A stretch of 7,320 nucleotides of DNA from an uncultured Spirochaetales bacterium (GCA_937902565.1 CALFMX010000189.1:1-7320); one strand, 5' to 3'; positions 1-6,625 are shown, counted from the first letter of the stretch. Numbers and translations: made by a program. The notes: generated by a model not told the origin, from the letters alone.

Positions 1-19
1 CAGGCTCCGACTGCGATGA

Positions 20-270
20 ACTGCGACCCTCCGGCGGGGCTACCCCGACCACATGATCATCGGCACGCTGGCCGGCGCCAGCACCCTGGGCCTGCTGATC
101 CCGCCGTCGATCATCATGATCGTCTACGCGATGACCGACAACAGCGTGAGCATCACCGGCCTGTTCCTGGCCGGTGTGGTGCCGGGCTTCCTGATCGCGC
201 TCTCGCTGATGGTGGTGAACCACATCGTGAGCGTGCGGCGGGGTTACCGCTCCTCGCCCGAGCTGCTCGA
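20..270 (+). CDS. TRAP transporter large permease (DctM-like), internal fragment
   Basis: This is an internal piece of the large membrane subunit of a tripartite ATP-independent periplasmic (TRAP) transporter, the integral membrane protein that moves organic acids with Na+ or H+. The reading frame shows the DctM-family signature LLIPPSIIMIVYAM (from position 95), preceded by RRGYPDHM and IIGTLAGAS, and followed by a hydrophobic segment ending in VNHIVSVRRGYR. That is roughly the middle of a protein of about 430 residues. The frame is blocked upstream by TGA at 17-19. Another frame at 15-26 reads DELR, which resembles the ELRRRGY expected just before, so the first ~30 bases may contain sequence errors. 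Downstream the frame stays open, but from about 265-283 it becomes the antisense of ruvA and loses all DctM similarity. The right edge given is therefore approximate. No partner subunits are present. Family call by motif only. Confidence 0.72.
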
Positions 271-283
271 CCCGGCGCCGGTC
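241..283. other. Join between TRAP permease fragment and ruvA (breakpoint zone)
   Basis: Left of this zone the + strand encodes DctM; right of it the minus strand encodes RuvA. Neither gene is complete, and no spacer, terminator, IS element or repeat separates them. The base-exact breakpoint cannot be placed: the DctM reading is plausible to about 262, and the RuvA reading is certain up to MGYD (281-292) and plausible a few codons further as RRRVEQL. Two truncated, unrelated genes meeting in opposite orientation suggests a chimeric assembly; a deletion or rearrangement in the real genome is the alternative. Confidence 0.6.
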
Positions 284-787
284 GTAGCCCATATCCACCA
301 AGGCATCGGTGATATCGTTCCATTTGGAGCGCTGTGTGCTCTCCCGTCTCCTGCCGACGCTCTCCTCCTCATCGAGGACGAGGACATTGCGCAGGGCGAG
401 GATCATCTTCTGCCCGGTCTTGGGCCCGATACCCGGAATCGAGGAGAGCAGCTTCACGTTGCCGCTGTCCAGCGCCTCGATGAGGTTGCGCACGGAGATG
501 CCTCCCAGGATCTTCAACGCCTGCTTGACGCCGATGCCGCTGACCGTCTGCAGCTGCAGGAATGCCTCACGCTCCCCGTGGTCGAGGAATCCGATCAGCG
601 TCATCGAATCGTCCCGGTGGATCAGGACGGTGAGGAGGCGTACCCCGAGGCGCTGCTCGCCGACCAGGTTGCTCAGCTTGCTTGCCGTCTGTGCCGTGAT
701 CGAGAGGGCATACTCGATATGCCCCGCGCGAATGATCACCTCACTCTCTGTCAGTTGGATGATATCCCCGATGACTGCGTTGATCAT
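281..787 (-). CDS. ruvA: Holliday junction branch migration protein RuvA, 3'-truncated
   Basis: RuvA is the tetrameric DNA-binding subunit that holds the four-way junction while RuvB drives branch migration. The frame starts at ATG 787-785 with MINAVIGDI and gives about 169 recognisable residues. It has the N-terminal OB-fold (1-65), then two helix-hairpin-helix motifs, SGIGVKQA (83-90) and IPGIGPKTG (117-125). A short linker follows (about 140-153), then the start of the C-terminal RuvB-contacting domain, WNDITDALVDMGYD (156-169). A normal RuvA is about 195-205 residues, so the last ~30 are missing where the sequence runs into the TRAP permease fragment; the frame stays open to the window edge without a proper end. 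The start codon overlaps the ruvC stop (ATGA), which fits translational coupling. ruvB, often next, is not present because of the break. Confidence 0.93.
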
Positions 788-1278
788 AGGCCGTGTATCC
801 TTGCGTTGGTGGAGTCGTGGACGGCAAGACAGATCGCGGCGGAGAGGGCATCGGCGGCGTGGTCGGGCTTCGGGATCGATTCGAAGCCGAGGATCAGGCG
901 TACCATCTCCTGGACCTGCTTCTTCTGCGCAGCCCCGTAGCCGGTGACCGCGGTCTTGATCGTGACCGGGCTGAAGAGGCGGACCTCTATGCCCTGGGTC
1001 GCCAGCTGGTGGATGCACGCCCCGATGACCTTGGCCACCGGGATGGCGCTGGAGATATTCTTGGCAAAGAAGATATCCTCCATCCCACAGATCTCGACGG
1101 TGTGATCACGGGCAACCTGGCCGACCATCGTCGCGATGCGATGGATACGCTCGGTATCGCTGAGCGAGGTTGCCGTCTTGATGACACCAAAAGAGACAGG
1201 CCGGCTTTGTTGCCCATTGGAATCAACAACGCCCCAGCCTGTCTGTGCAATCCCTGGATCTATACCGAGGATTCTCAT
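784..1278 (-). CDS. ruvC: Crossover junction endodeoxyribonuclease RuvC
   Basis: RuvC resolves Holliday junctions by symmetric nicking, working as a dimer with RuvAB. The 164-residue product is of normal length. Its RNase H-like fold shows the acidic active site: D7 in RILGIDPG, E67 in CGMEDIFF, and H140/D143 in PDHAADA. E. coli has Asp at the third position; His there is a known variant, as in Thermus thermophilus RuvC, so the enzyme should be active. FAKN (71-74) is the usual sequence after the second acidic residue. The start ATG (1278-1276) lies 5 nt after the yebC stop with only a weak AAGAG immediately upstream, so translation probably depends on yebC. The TGA stop overlaps the ruvA ATG by 4 nt. 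The yebC-ruvC-ruvA order is widespread in bacteria. Confidence 0.96.
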   Translation of the reverse strand: MRILGIDPGIAQTGWGVVDSNGQQSRPVSFGVIKTATSLSDTERIHRIATMVGQVARDHTVEICGMEDIFFAKNISSAIPVAKVIGACIHQLATQGIEVRLFSPVTIKTAVTGYGAAQKKQVQEMVRLILGFESIPKPDHAADALSAAICLAVHDSTNARIHGL

Positions 1279-1283
1279 CGCTC

Positions 1284-2030
1284 TTATTCGTCTTCCTCTT
1301 CGAAGTCATCGGGCAGCTCAAGGTTTGACGAGACTTGCTGCACGTCATCGAGCTCCTCGAGGCGGTCGATGATCTTGAGCACCTTGCGCGCCTTCTCGGT
1401 CTCGAGGAGGACCGTCTGGTCGGCAACCTTCTCAACCTCGGCGCTCATCTGCTCGAAGCCCGCCGCCTGCATCGCCTCCAGGACCGAGGCGAAGTCCGAG
1501 GGTGCCGTGGTGACCTCGATGATCCCATCCTCGCTCACCACATCGTCAGCCCCGTTCTCCAGGGCGACCTCGAAGATCTCCTCCTCGGAGTACGTCTCGC
1601 TGTCGTAGGTGATGATTCCCTTGGTCTGGAACATGTAGGAGACACAGCCGGTCGCGCCGAGGGTGCCGCCGCCCTTGGTCAGTGCGGCGCGCACATCGCT
1701 TGCGGTGCGGTTCTTGTTGTCGGTGAGGGTGTCGATGATGAGGGCGACACCGCCGGGGGCATACCCCTCGTAGGTAAGCTCATAGAAGGTGGCGCTGTCC
1801 ATCTCCCCTGAACCCTTCTTGATGGCCCGGTCGATGTTGTCCTTGGGCATGTTCTCTGCCCGCGCCTTGATGATGGCGGTCCTCAGGCGGGCGTTGGATT
1901 CGGGGTCGGCCCCGCCCATCTTTGCCGCTACGCTGATTTCCTTGATGAGTTTGGTGAACTTCTGCCCGCGCTTGGCGTCAGCAGCTCCCTTTTTGTGTTT
2001 GATCGTTGCCCATTTGCTATGGCCAGACAT
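1284..2030 (-). CDS. yebC: YebC/PmpR family regulatory protein
   Basis: This is a 248-residue YebC/TACO1-family protein of typical length. The family was long annotated as DNA-binding transcription regulators; more recent work assigns at least some members a ribosomal role in relieving proline-rich stalls, so the exact role here is open. Family marks are the opening SGHSKWATIKHKKGAADAKR (2-21), the MPKDNIDRAIKKG stretch (61-73), YEGYAPGGVA (87-96) and DNKNRT (104-109). The C-terminus ends in a very acidic tail, DDFEEEDE. The ATG at 2030-2028 is preceded by AAGAGG with 7-nt spacing. It is the first gene of the yebC-ruvC-ruvA unit, separated from hemW by 67 nt that carry a promoter candidate. 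Its tail codons lie just before the ruvC start. Confidence 0.95.
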   Translation of the reverse strand: MSGHSKWATIKHKKGAADAKRGQKFTKLIKEISVAAKMGGADPESNARLRTAIIKARAENMPKDNIDRAIKKGSGEMDSATFYELTYEGYAPGGVALIIDTLTDNKNRTASDVRAALTKGGGTLGATGCVSYMFQTKGIITYDSETYSEEEIFEVALENGADDVVSEDGIIEVTTAPSDFASVLEAMQAAGFEQMSAEVEKVADQTVLLETEKARKVLKIIDRLEELDDVQQVSSNLELPDDFEEEDE

Positions 2031-2037
2031 GCGTTAA

Positions 2038-2043
2038 CCTCTT
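2038..2043 (-). promoter_or_regulatory. Ribosome binding site of yebC
   Basis: AAGAGG on the minus strand lies 7 nt upstream of ATG 2030-2028. It is the clearest Shine-Dalgarno among the chromosomal genes in the window and supports the chosen yebC start. It contrasts with lepB and the SUMF1 gene, which have none. Confidence 0.7.
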
Positions 2044-2082
2044 ATTGTAGTATAGGATGAGTGCCTGTAATTGACTGCTCTT

Positions 2083-2111
2083 ACGCTATCACAACCACTA
2101 GGAGCGGTCAA
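2083..2111 (-). promoter_or_regulatory. Probable sigma70-type promoter of yebC-ruvC-ruvA
   Basis: On the minus strand, TTGACC (2111-2106) is followed after 17 bp by TAGCGT (2088-2083), with an extended-10 TGA just before it. The -35 lies inside the last codons of hemW (reading LDRS stop). The 12-mer TTGTGATAGCGT also occurs, at the same distance from a TTGTCA box, in front of lepB, and this repetition is the main argument that it is real. Predicted start is near 2076, giving a leader of about 45 nt that contains the yebC ribosome binding site. A closer TATACT (2054-2049) has no good -35 and is less likely. Confidence 0.55.
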
Positions 2112-3267
2112 GGCTTTGTGGAATTTCCATCACGAGCCGCACGAGGATATCGTCGCTTACCATCCACCCATCCTCTGTCAAAGAAAAGAATTGCTCGCTA
2201 TTGTGATACCAATTCACGTCAAAATGTTCGATCGCGTTTCCAAACAATCGGTCGAATTCAATACCGTATCGGGAGCGGAAGCGGCCCTTGTCGATTCCCC
2301 ACATGGTACGAAGGCCCATCATCAGGTACTCCTCGACCCGCTCCACAGAGGTCGTCTCCTCGCACTCGTAGCCGGAGAGTGGCTCTGCCTCTGTGTAGCG
2401 GGCAAGCGTCTGTCCCTGCTCCAGATGGATGGCCCCAAGGGTCGAGGCCGCGCCGCTTCCCAGTCCCAGGTAGTCCCCGAGCTGCCAGTAGACGGTGTTG
2501 TGGCGGCTGTAGCGCCCACCCTTGGCAAAGTTGCTGATCTCATAGTGCTCGAAGCCGCGGTCGGCCAAGCCCCTCCAGAGGGCGCGCAGGAAGCTCTCCT
2601 GCCCATCTTCGTCAAGGATATCCACCCGCCCCTCCCCGACGTCGCGGGCAAGGGCCGTCCCCTCCTCGACGGTGAGGCAGTAGAGGGAGAGGTGCTCGAC
2701 ATCACAGAGGGAGAGGACCTCGTCGAGGTCAAAGAGCGTCCCTGCTATGGTTTGTGACGGCAGGGCTGCCATCAAGTCGATGCTGAGGTCGATGCCATGG
2801 CACCTGCGCGCCTCTTGGGCGAGGGCCAAAGCTCGTCTATTGGCCTCGACAGTGGCACTTCGTCCAAGGAGGCGCAAGATCTTCTGGTCCATCGTCTGGA
2901 TTCCCATCGAGAGTCGGGTGACCAGATGCTTCTCAAAGAGGGGGAAGAGAGAGCGGTCAAAACTCTCGGGATTGACCTCGATGGTCACCTCGTCCGGGGC
3001 TCCCCCTTGCTGTGCAACAGTCAGGATGGCATCGAGGTTGTCACAGCCGAGGTTGGCCGGGTCCCCTCCTCCTATATAGAGGGTGTGGAGCGGCCGGTGG
3101 GCAACACCGCTCTCCTCGATCTCGGCTATGAGACGTTCGGTATACGCCTCCCGGCGCCCCTGCCAGTGGGCAGCGGGCTCGGAGTAGAAGGCGCAATAGG
3201 AGCAACGGCTCTTGCACATCGGGATGTGGAGGTAGAGGGAGAGCGGGCCGTCAGGGAGGGTGAACAC
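2098..3267 (-). CDS. hemW: HemW-like radical SAM protein
   Basis: This is a 389-residue radical S-adenosylmethionine protein of the HemN/HemW family. HemW is thought to act as a haem chaperone rather than as the coproporphyrinogen oxidase it is often annotated to be. The [4Fe-4S] motif CKSRCSYC gives C18, C22 and C25. YIGGGDP (64-70) replaces the usual GGGTP SAM-binding loop. EVNPE (97-101), RLSMGIQ (118-124) and HLSLY (192-196) follow. The HemW-type HNxxYW motif is present as HNTVYW (256-261), which separates it from true HemN; the following GLGSGAAS has Ala where family members usually have His (GAHS/GAHG). The start is GTG 3267-3265, sharing one base with the lepB TAG (TAGTG), with a weak GGGAA upstream, so it is probably coupled to lepB. 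Length is normal. HemW is favoured over HemN; haem binding is untested. Confidence 0.9.
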   Translation of the reverse strand: MFTLPDGPLSLYLHIPMCKSRCSYCAFYSEPAAHWQGRREAYTERLIAEIEESGVAHRPLHTLYIGGGDPANLGCDNLDAILTVAQQGGAPDEVTIEVNPESFDRSLFPLFEKHLVTRLSMGIQTMDQKILRLLGRSATVEANRRALALAQEARRCHGIDLSIDLMAALPSQTIAGTLFDLDEVLSLCDVEHLSLYCLTVEEGTALARDVGEGRVDILDEDGQESFLRALWRGLADRGFEHYEISNFAKGGRYSRHNTVYWQLGDYLGLGSGAASTLGAIHLEQGQTLARYTEAEPLSGYECEETTSVERVEEYLMMGLRTMWGIDKGRFRSRYGIEFDRLFGNAIEHFDVNWYHNSEQFFSLTEDGWMVSDDILVRLVMEIPQSLDRS

Positions 3268-4274
3268 TACTTGTTCCCGAGGTAGGCGATCCGGGAGAGG
3301 GGCCAGAAGCGGAGGCGGACACTGCCGTTGATCCGCTTCTGTGAGACCGGGCCGAAGTATCGGCCGTCACGGCTATTGTCCCGGTTGTCCCCCAAGGGGA
3401 GGATGTGGCCGGATGGCACGTAGATGCCCCGCTCATAGGAGGCCCACGTGCCCCGCTTCTCCATGTTGGACGGGTCGAAGAGGCTCTGTGTCCGTGCCTG
3501 GCTCTCGGAGAACGCGTACATGTCATCGGGGTAGTTGTCCTGGGCCACCAGGACGTAGTCATTCCTCAGGTAGGAGGGAACACTCTGCAGGTCGATCCCC
3601 TCATCCTGGTAGCCGAAGAGGGAGCCCCAGGCCCGGATGCCGCTGTAGAGCTTGTCATCGACGCTGCGGTGGGGTCCATCGACGAGGGAGAGGGAGGAGC
3701 GGAAGGTCTCCTCCTCGATCCACTGCTCCATGCCGGCGGGACGGATGAGGACCTTGCCGTTGACAAAGCGGATCGTCTCGCCCGGAAGGCCGACGGCCCG
3801 CTTGACGTAGAGGCGCTCGGCCATCGTGCCATCATCCTTGCGGTCGATGTTCACCAGGCTGAAAGTCCCCATGTAGATGATCTGGGAGAGGATATCGAAG
3901 AGCGGTCCACGACTGGTGTACTCAGGGTTGTAGAAGGTGATGATCTGGTCACGAGCAACCTGGCGGTTCGAGCTGGCAACCTTGGGGCCACCGGGGTAGA
4001 CCTCGATGCCGTAGATGGTCTTGGAGACGAAGACCCGGTCACCCACATTGAGGGTCGAAACCATCGATGGGGAGGGGATGACGAAGAGCTGGAAGAGGTA
4101 CTGGTTGATCAAGAGCACCGCAAAGACGGCGAAGACGAGGGCATCGACCCACCCCTTCACCTCCCCCATGAAGGTCCGCTTGGGTTTTGAGGTGGCTGCA
4201 AGGAGGCGGGCTGCCTTGCGCCTGGTGAGGATCCGAACTGTCTTTTGTTCAATGAAATCGAGGAGCCGCTGCAT
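3267..4274 (-). CDS. lepB: Signal peptidase I
   Basis: Signal peptidase I cleaves Sec and Tat signal peptides at the outer face of the cytoplasmic membrane using a Ser/Lys dyad. The 335-residue protein has a basic cytoplasmic N-terminus (about 1-40), one membrane helix (about 42-62) and the conserved boxes in order: PSPSM (67-71) with nucleophile S70; GDRVFVSK (78-85); YVKRAVGLPGE (156-166) with general base K158; and GDNRDNSRDGRYFG (295-308). The stretch of about 120 residues between the last two boxes contains insertions, as in larger spirochaetal and proteobacterial enzymes. ATG 4274-4272 has no Shine-Dalgarno sequence, and a promoter candidate places transcription start at about that base, so the message may be leaderless. 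An internal ATG (residue 36) is a weaker alternative start because it would drop the basic N-terminal stretch. hemW follows with a one-base overlap. Confidence 0.95.
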   Translation of the reverse strand: MQRLLDFIEQKTVRILTRRKAARLLAATSKPKRTFMGEVKGWVDALVFAVFAVLLINQYLFQLFVIPSPSMVSTLNVGDRVFVSKTIYGIEVYPGGPKVASSNRQVARDQIITFYNPEYTSRGPLFDILSQIIYMGTFSLVNIDRKDDGTMAERLYVKRAVGLPGETIRFVNGKVLIRPAGMEQWIEEETFRSSLSLVDGPHRSVDDKLYSGIRAWGSLFGYQDEGIDLQSVPSYLRNDYVLVAQDNYPDDMYAFSESQARTQSLFDPSNMEKRGTWASYERGIYVPSGHILPLGDNRDNSRDGRYFGPVSQKRINGSVRLRFWPLSRIAYLGNK

Positions 4275-4280
4275 GGCTAG

Positions 4281-4309
4281 ACGCTATCACAATCACCTTC
4301 AGTTGACAA
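4281..4309 (-). promoter_or_regulatory. Probable lepB-hemW promoter, leaderless architecture
   Basis: Minus strand: TTGTCA (4309-4304), 17 bp, TAGCGT (4286-4281) with an extended-10 TGA (4289-4287). A 6-nt discriminator (4280-4275) then leads straight to the A of the lepB ATG at 4274, the predicted +1. The TTGTGATAGCGT segment is identical to that ahead of yebC. The -10 departs from TATAAT in the middle, so support comes from spacing, the extended element and the repetition. Confidence 0.55.
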
Positions 4310-4331
4310 GCTAGGAAGAGAAAGCTACCTT
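4303..4331 (+). promoter_or_regulatory. Probable promoter of SUMF1-domain gene and smpB, leaderless architecture
   Basis: Plus strand: a consensus TTGACA (4303-4308), 17 bp, TACCTT (4326-4331). The 6-nt discriminator 4332-4337 places +1 at 4338, the A of the start codon. The 20 bases before this ATG hold no Shine-Dalgarno sequence, which agrees with a leaderless message. The -35 overlaps the -35 of the opposing lepB promoter by five bases, so the two probably compete for RNA polymerase. Confidence 0.5.
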
Positions 4332-4337
4332 ACACTC

Positions 4338-5765
4338 ATGAAGAAGCGTATCGATCTCCCTCAGGTAAGCGACGTCACCCTGCCTGAGGTTTTTCATCTC
4401 AGGCCCGGCGTCTGGATTCTCATCATCCTCGCCATCCTCATCATCGTCCTCTTCTTCCTCATCGCCCTGCTGCCCGGCATCATCAAGGGCGGGCGGTACG
4501 TCACCTTCTCCGCCCCGCTCTCCGAGAGCGGCATCATCCTCGACGGTACCTACCTGGGCTCCAGCGACCACCAGTACTTCATCACCAGCGGAGAGCACAC
4601 CGTCACCGTGGTAAAGGGAGGCATTGAGTACGAGCAAACGACCATCCACATCGACCACCCCATCCTGCTGACCCACCTCATCCACCGGACACGGTCCATA
4701 TCCATCCCAGCCCCCGCCCTCTCAAGCGATGAGGCCATGGCCATCATCCGCCACGACCTGTCGGAGATCCAGAAGGCGAGCGCCATCCTCGAGTGGACGA
4801 TGGTGACGCGCTACGCCCCCCTCTACCAGAATCTGGCCCAGGACCTCACCGCCCTCGACTACAGCGATGAGGGGGCGCTCATCCTCGCCCTCTCCTATAT
4901 AACGACAGAGGAGATGCTCGCCGATGCCCGTCTCGCGTTCTCCTCACACCCATCACCTACAATCCAAGCCCTCCTCAAAAGCGCTGAGATGCGCTTGCAC
5001 GAAACGGCAGGAGCCACTGCAAAGAGAGCGGTACAGACGCTTGATCTTGAGACCACACCCGCTCTCCTCTCCCTCCCCCACTTTGCCCTTGAAGGCAGCG
5101 CCTACCCCGCCACATCTGTCGTGATGGGCACCACCGATGACCCCTCCTCCAACGAGTACGCCATCACGGTTGAGGAGGAGGCCTTCGCTCTCTCACACCT
5201 GCCCATCACCATAACCGAGTGGGCCTACTTCATCGAAGAGAACCCGATGTGGGCAAAGAGCAACAAGGAGAGCCTCGAGGCGCAGGGGTTGGTCGACGCC
5301 TCCTACCTGTCAGGCCTCGCCCCCTCCACGATCTTCGTGACCAGCCGCCCGATCACCAACATCAGCTACCAGGCGGCCAATGCCTTCTGCGCCTGGCTCT
5401 CCGAGAAGAGCGGAAAGCATGTCTTCCTGCCCACCGAGGCGATGTTCACCATTGCCGCACAGAATCACCCAAACCTCACCTGGCACGCGTCGCTGACCCC
5501 GATGAACACCAAGAGCGATGCACCCGCCATGCTCCTCGGAGGCGTCTGGGAGATGACACAGACCCCGTTCATCCCCCTCTCCCGCCTCTGTGGCTACCAG
5601 GAGACCATAGCACTGCACACGGCCTTCTCCCTGGAGCCCAACCCCATCGTCAAGGGCGGCAGCTACCTCAATGACAGCACCTCTATAAGCGCCGATACGG
5701 TCGGGGTCGTGCCGGCACACGCCTGTGGGGACCAGATCGGTTTCCGCGTCGCATGGTACGAATAG
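4338..5765 (+). CDS. Membrane-anchored protein with PEGA-like and SUMF1 (formylglycine-generating-enzyme-like) domains
   Basis: I recognise the domains but not a named gene. The 475-residue product has a short basic cytoplasmic start (MKKR), one strong membrane helix (about 25-48), and a PEGA-like beta domain (about 52-105; ILDGTYLG, then SGEHTVTVVKGG). A helical linker with EEMLADARLAF follows (about 130-240), then a C-terminal SUMF1/FGE-sulfatase fold (about 250-475). SUMF1 marks: ITITEWAYFI (290-299), PITNISYQAANAFCAWLS (338-355), FLPTEAMFTIAA (363-374), GGVWEMTQ (401-408), VKGGSYLND (438-446), IGFRVAW (467-473). Human-type catalytic cysteines, expected shortly after the GGS motif, are absent; the only nearby Cys (C463) is in the wrong place. 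Formylglycine synthesis is therefore unlikely, and a binding or structural role at the cell envelope is an inference. With no cleavable signal seen, it should be a single-span protein with the domains outside the cytoplasm. smpB follows with no gap. Confidence 0.85.
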   Translation: MKKRIDLPQVSDVTLPEVFHLRPGVWILIILAILIIVLFFLIALLPGIIKGGRYVTFSAPLSESGIILDGTYLGSSDHQYFITSGEHTVTVVKGGIEYEQTTIHIDHPILLTHLIHRTRSISIPAPALSSDEAMAIIRHDLSEIQKASAILEWTMVTRYAPLYQNLAQDLTALDYSDEGALILALSYITTEEMLADARLAFSSHPSPTIQALLKSAEMRLHETAGATAKRAVQTLDLETTPALLSLPHFALEGSAYPATSVVMGTTDDPSSNEYAITVEEEAFALSHLPITITEWAYFIEENPMWAKSNKESLEAQGLVDASYLSGLAPSTIFVTSRPITNISYQAANAFCAWLSEKSGKHVFLPTEAMFTIAAQNHPNLTWHASLTPMNTKSDAPAMLLGGVWEMTQTPFIPLSRLCGYQETIALHTAFSLEPNPIVKGGSYLNDSTSISADTVGVVPAHACGDQIGFRVAWYE

Positions 5766-6236
5766 ATGAAAAACGACAAATCCGACTACAAATTGCTCCA
5801 ACGGAACAAGAAGGCATACTTCGACTATGAGGTCGTCGAGGACCTTGAGTGCGGCATCGCCCTCGTCGGTACCGAGGTGAAGAGCGTCAGGGAGGGGCGC
5901 TTCTCCTTTGCCGACTCATATGTAACGATCAAGGGCAATATCCTGACCCTGGTGGGCCTACACATCCAGCCCTATACCCACGGCAATATCCACAACCACG
6001 ATGTACAGCGCCCCCGTCGCCTCCTTGCCCACAAGCAGGAGATCAAGCGTCTCAGGCGCCGTGTCGACGAGAAGGGGTTCACCCTGATCCCCACCTCGAT
6101 CTATCTGAGGGGCAATCTGGTCAAGGTACAGATCTCCCTCTGTAGAGGCAAGAAGCTCCACGACAAGCGGGCGGCCACCAAGGAGCGTGATCTCAACCGA
6201 GATATGCGCCGTGAACTCAAACAGATGAACTACTGA
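5766..6236 (+). CDS. smpB: SsrA-binding protein SmpB
   Basis: SmpB binds tmRNA and delivers it to stalled ribosomes for trans-translation, releasing them and tagging the unfinished peptide. The 156-residue length is normal. It begins with the typical RNKKAYFDYEV (13-23), then GIALVGTEVKSVREG (30-44) and HIQPYTHGNIHNHD (66-79). RRLLAHKQEI (84-93) follows, and the basic tail has GKKLHDKR (128-135) and RDLNRDMRRELK (141-152); this tail enters the empty mRNA channel of the ribosome. The ATG abuts the TAG of the previous gene (TAGATG) with no good Shine-Dalgarno sequence, so it is probably translated by termination-reinitiation. An intrinsic terminator follows 12 nt after the stop. The partner ssrA gene, adjacent in some genomes, is not in the window. 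Confidence 0.97.
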   Translation: MKNDKSDYKLLQRNKKAYFDYEVVEDLECGIALVGTEVKSVREGRFSFADSYVTIKGNILTLVGLHIQPYTHGNIHNHDVQRPRRLLAHKQEIKRLRRRVDEKGFTLIPTSIYLRGNLVKVQISLCRGKKLHDKRAATKERDLNRDMRRELKQMNY

Positions 6237-6247
6237 TCAAAGGTACG

Positions 6248-6274
6248 ATCCCCCTTCCGGTGAGGGGGATTTTT
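6248..6274 (+). terminator. Rho-independent terminator of the SUMF1-smpB unit
   Basis: ATCCCCCT (6248-6255) pairs with AGGGGGAT (6263-6270), an 8-bp GC-rich stem with a 7-nt loop, followed by a run of T (6270-6274). It lies 12 nt past the smpB stop and is the last base-composition-normal sequence before the AT-rich region. Confidence 0.9.
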
Positions 6275-6360
6275 CATGCCTGGTCGACACAATTATACAC
6301 ATATAACAATATTATAGTATCCTACAATATTGTACTATCTAGTATATTATATTGCATATA

Positions 6361-6407
6361 CATATTAATACGGTCCATATGTATATTATAGCAGTCGTAT
6401 TAATATG
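6361..6407. repeat. 12-bp perfect inverted repeat
   Basis: CATATTAATACG (6361-6372) and CGTATTAATATG (6396-6407) are exact reverse complements, separated by 23 nt. The arms could form a cruciform or be a two-site protein target; the absence of a T-run argues against a terminator. AT-rich DNA makes inverted repeats common, but two matched G/C pairs within 12 bp make chance less likely. Confidence 0.6.
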
Positions 6408-6552
6408 CTAAATTAGATATTTATTTACATTATATTATATTTTTAATCATATGTATCATATATAACGTGGTTTATACTGACATATAAAATTTATTATTAA
6501 ATTTTAATGGAGATATTCACCCTACTGTATACATATATAATTTTCCTACACT

Positions 6553-6575
6553 ATGCATATTACATGTATATGCAT
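6553..6575. repeat. 8-bp inverted repeat in AT-rich region
   Basis: ATGCATAT (6553-6560) and ATATGCAT (6568-6575) flank a 7-nt loop that itself contains the palindrome ACATGT. Possible protein-binding site; chance is a real alternative at this composition. Confidence 0.4.
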
Positions 6576-6625
6576 TGTATACTTATATTATATACAATAG
6601 ATAAATAATTACCGACATATATCTA

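Noticed and set aside
53..940. A 295-codon + strand open frame starting in the TRAP fragment and running through ruvA into ruvC
   Set aside because: Only the first ~70 codons look like a protein (DctM). The rest is the antisense of ruvA and ruvC, whose minus-strand products match their families with active-site residues, so the long frame is an artefact of the join and of high GC.
2049..2054. TATACT on the minus strand as the -10 of yebC
   Set aside because: The box is good, but the sequence 17 bp upstream (CAGTCA) is a poor -35, and the start would leave only about 12 nt of leader. The TTGACC/TAGCGT pair, repeated before lepB, is preferred, though a second promoter cannot be excluded.
2071..2757. 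A 228-codon + strand open frame opposite hemW
   Set aside because: It is a shadow of hemW. The minus strand encodes a complete radical SAM protein with the CxxxCxxC and HNxxYW motifs, while the + product shows no family features.
3405..4190. A 261-codon + strand open frame opposite lepB
   Set aside because: The minus-strand product has all signal peptidase I boxes in order. The + product is an Asp/Glu/Gly-rich translation typical of the antisense of GC-rich coding DNA.
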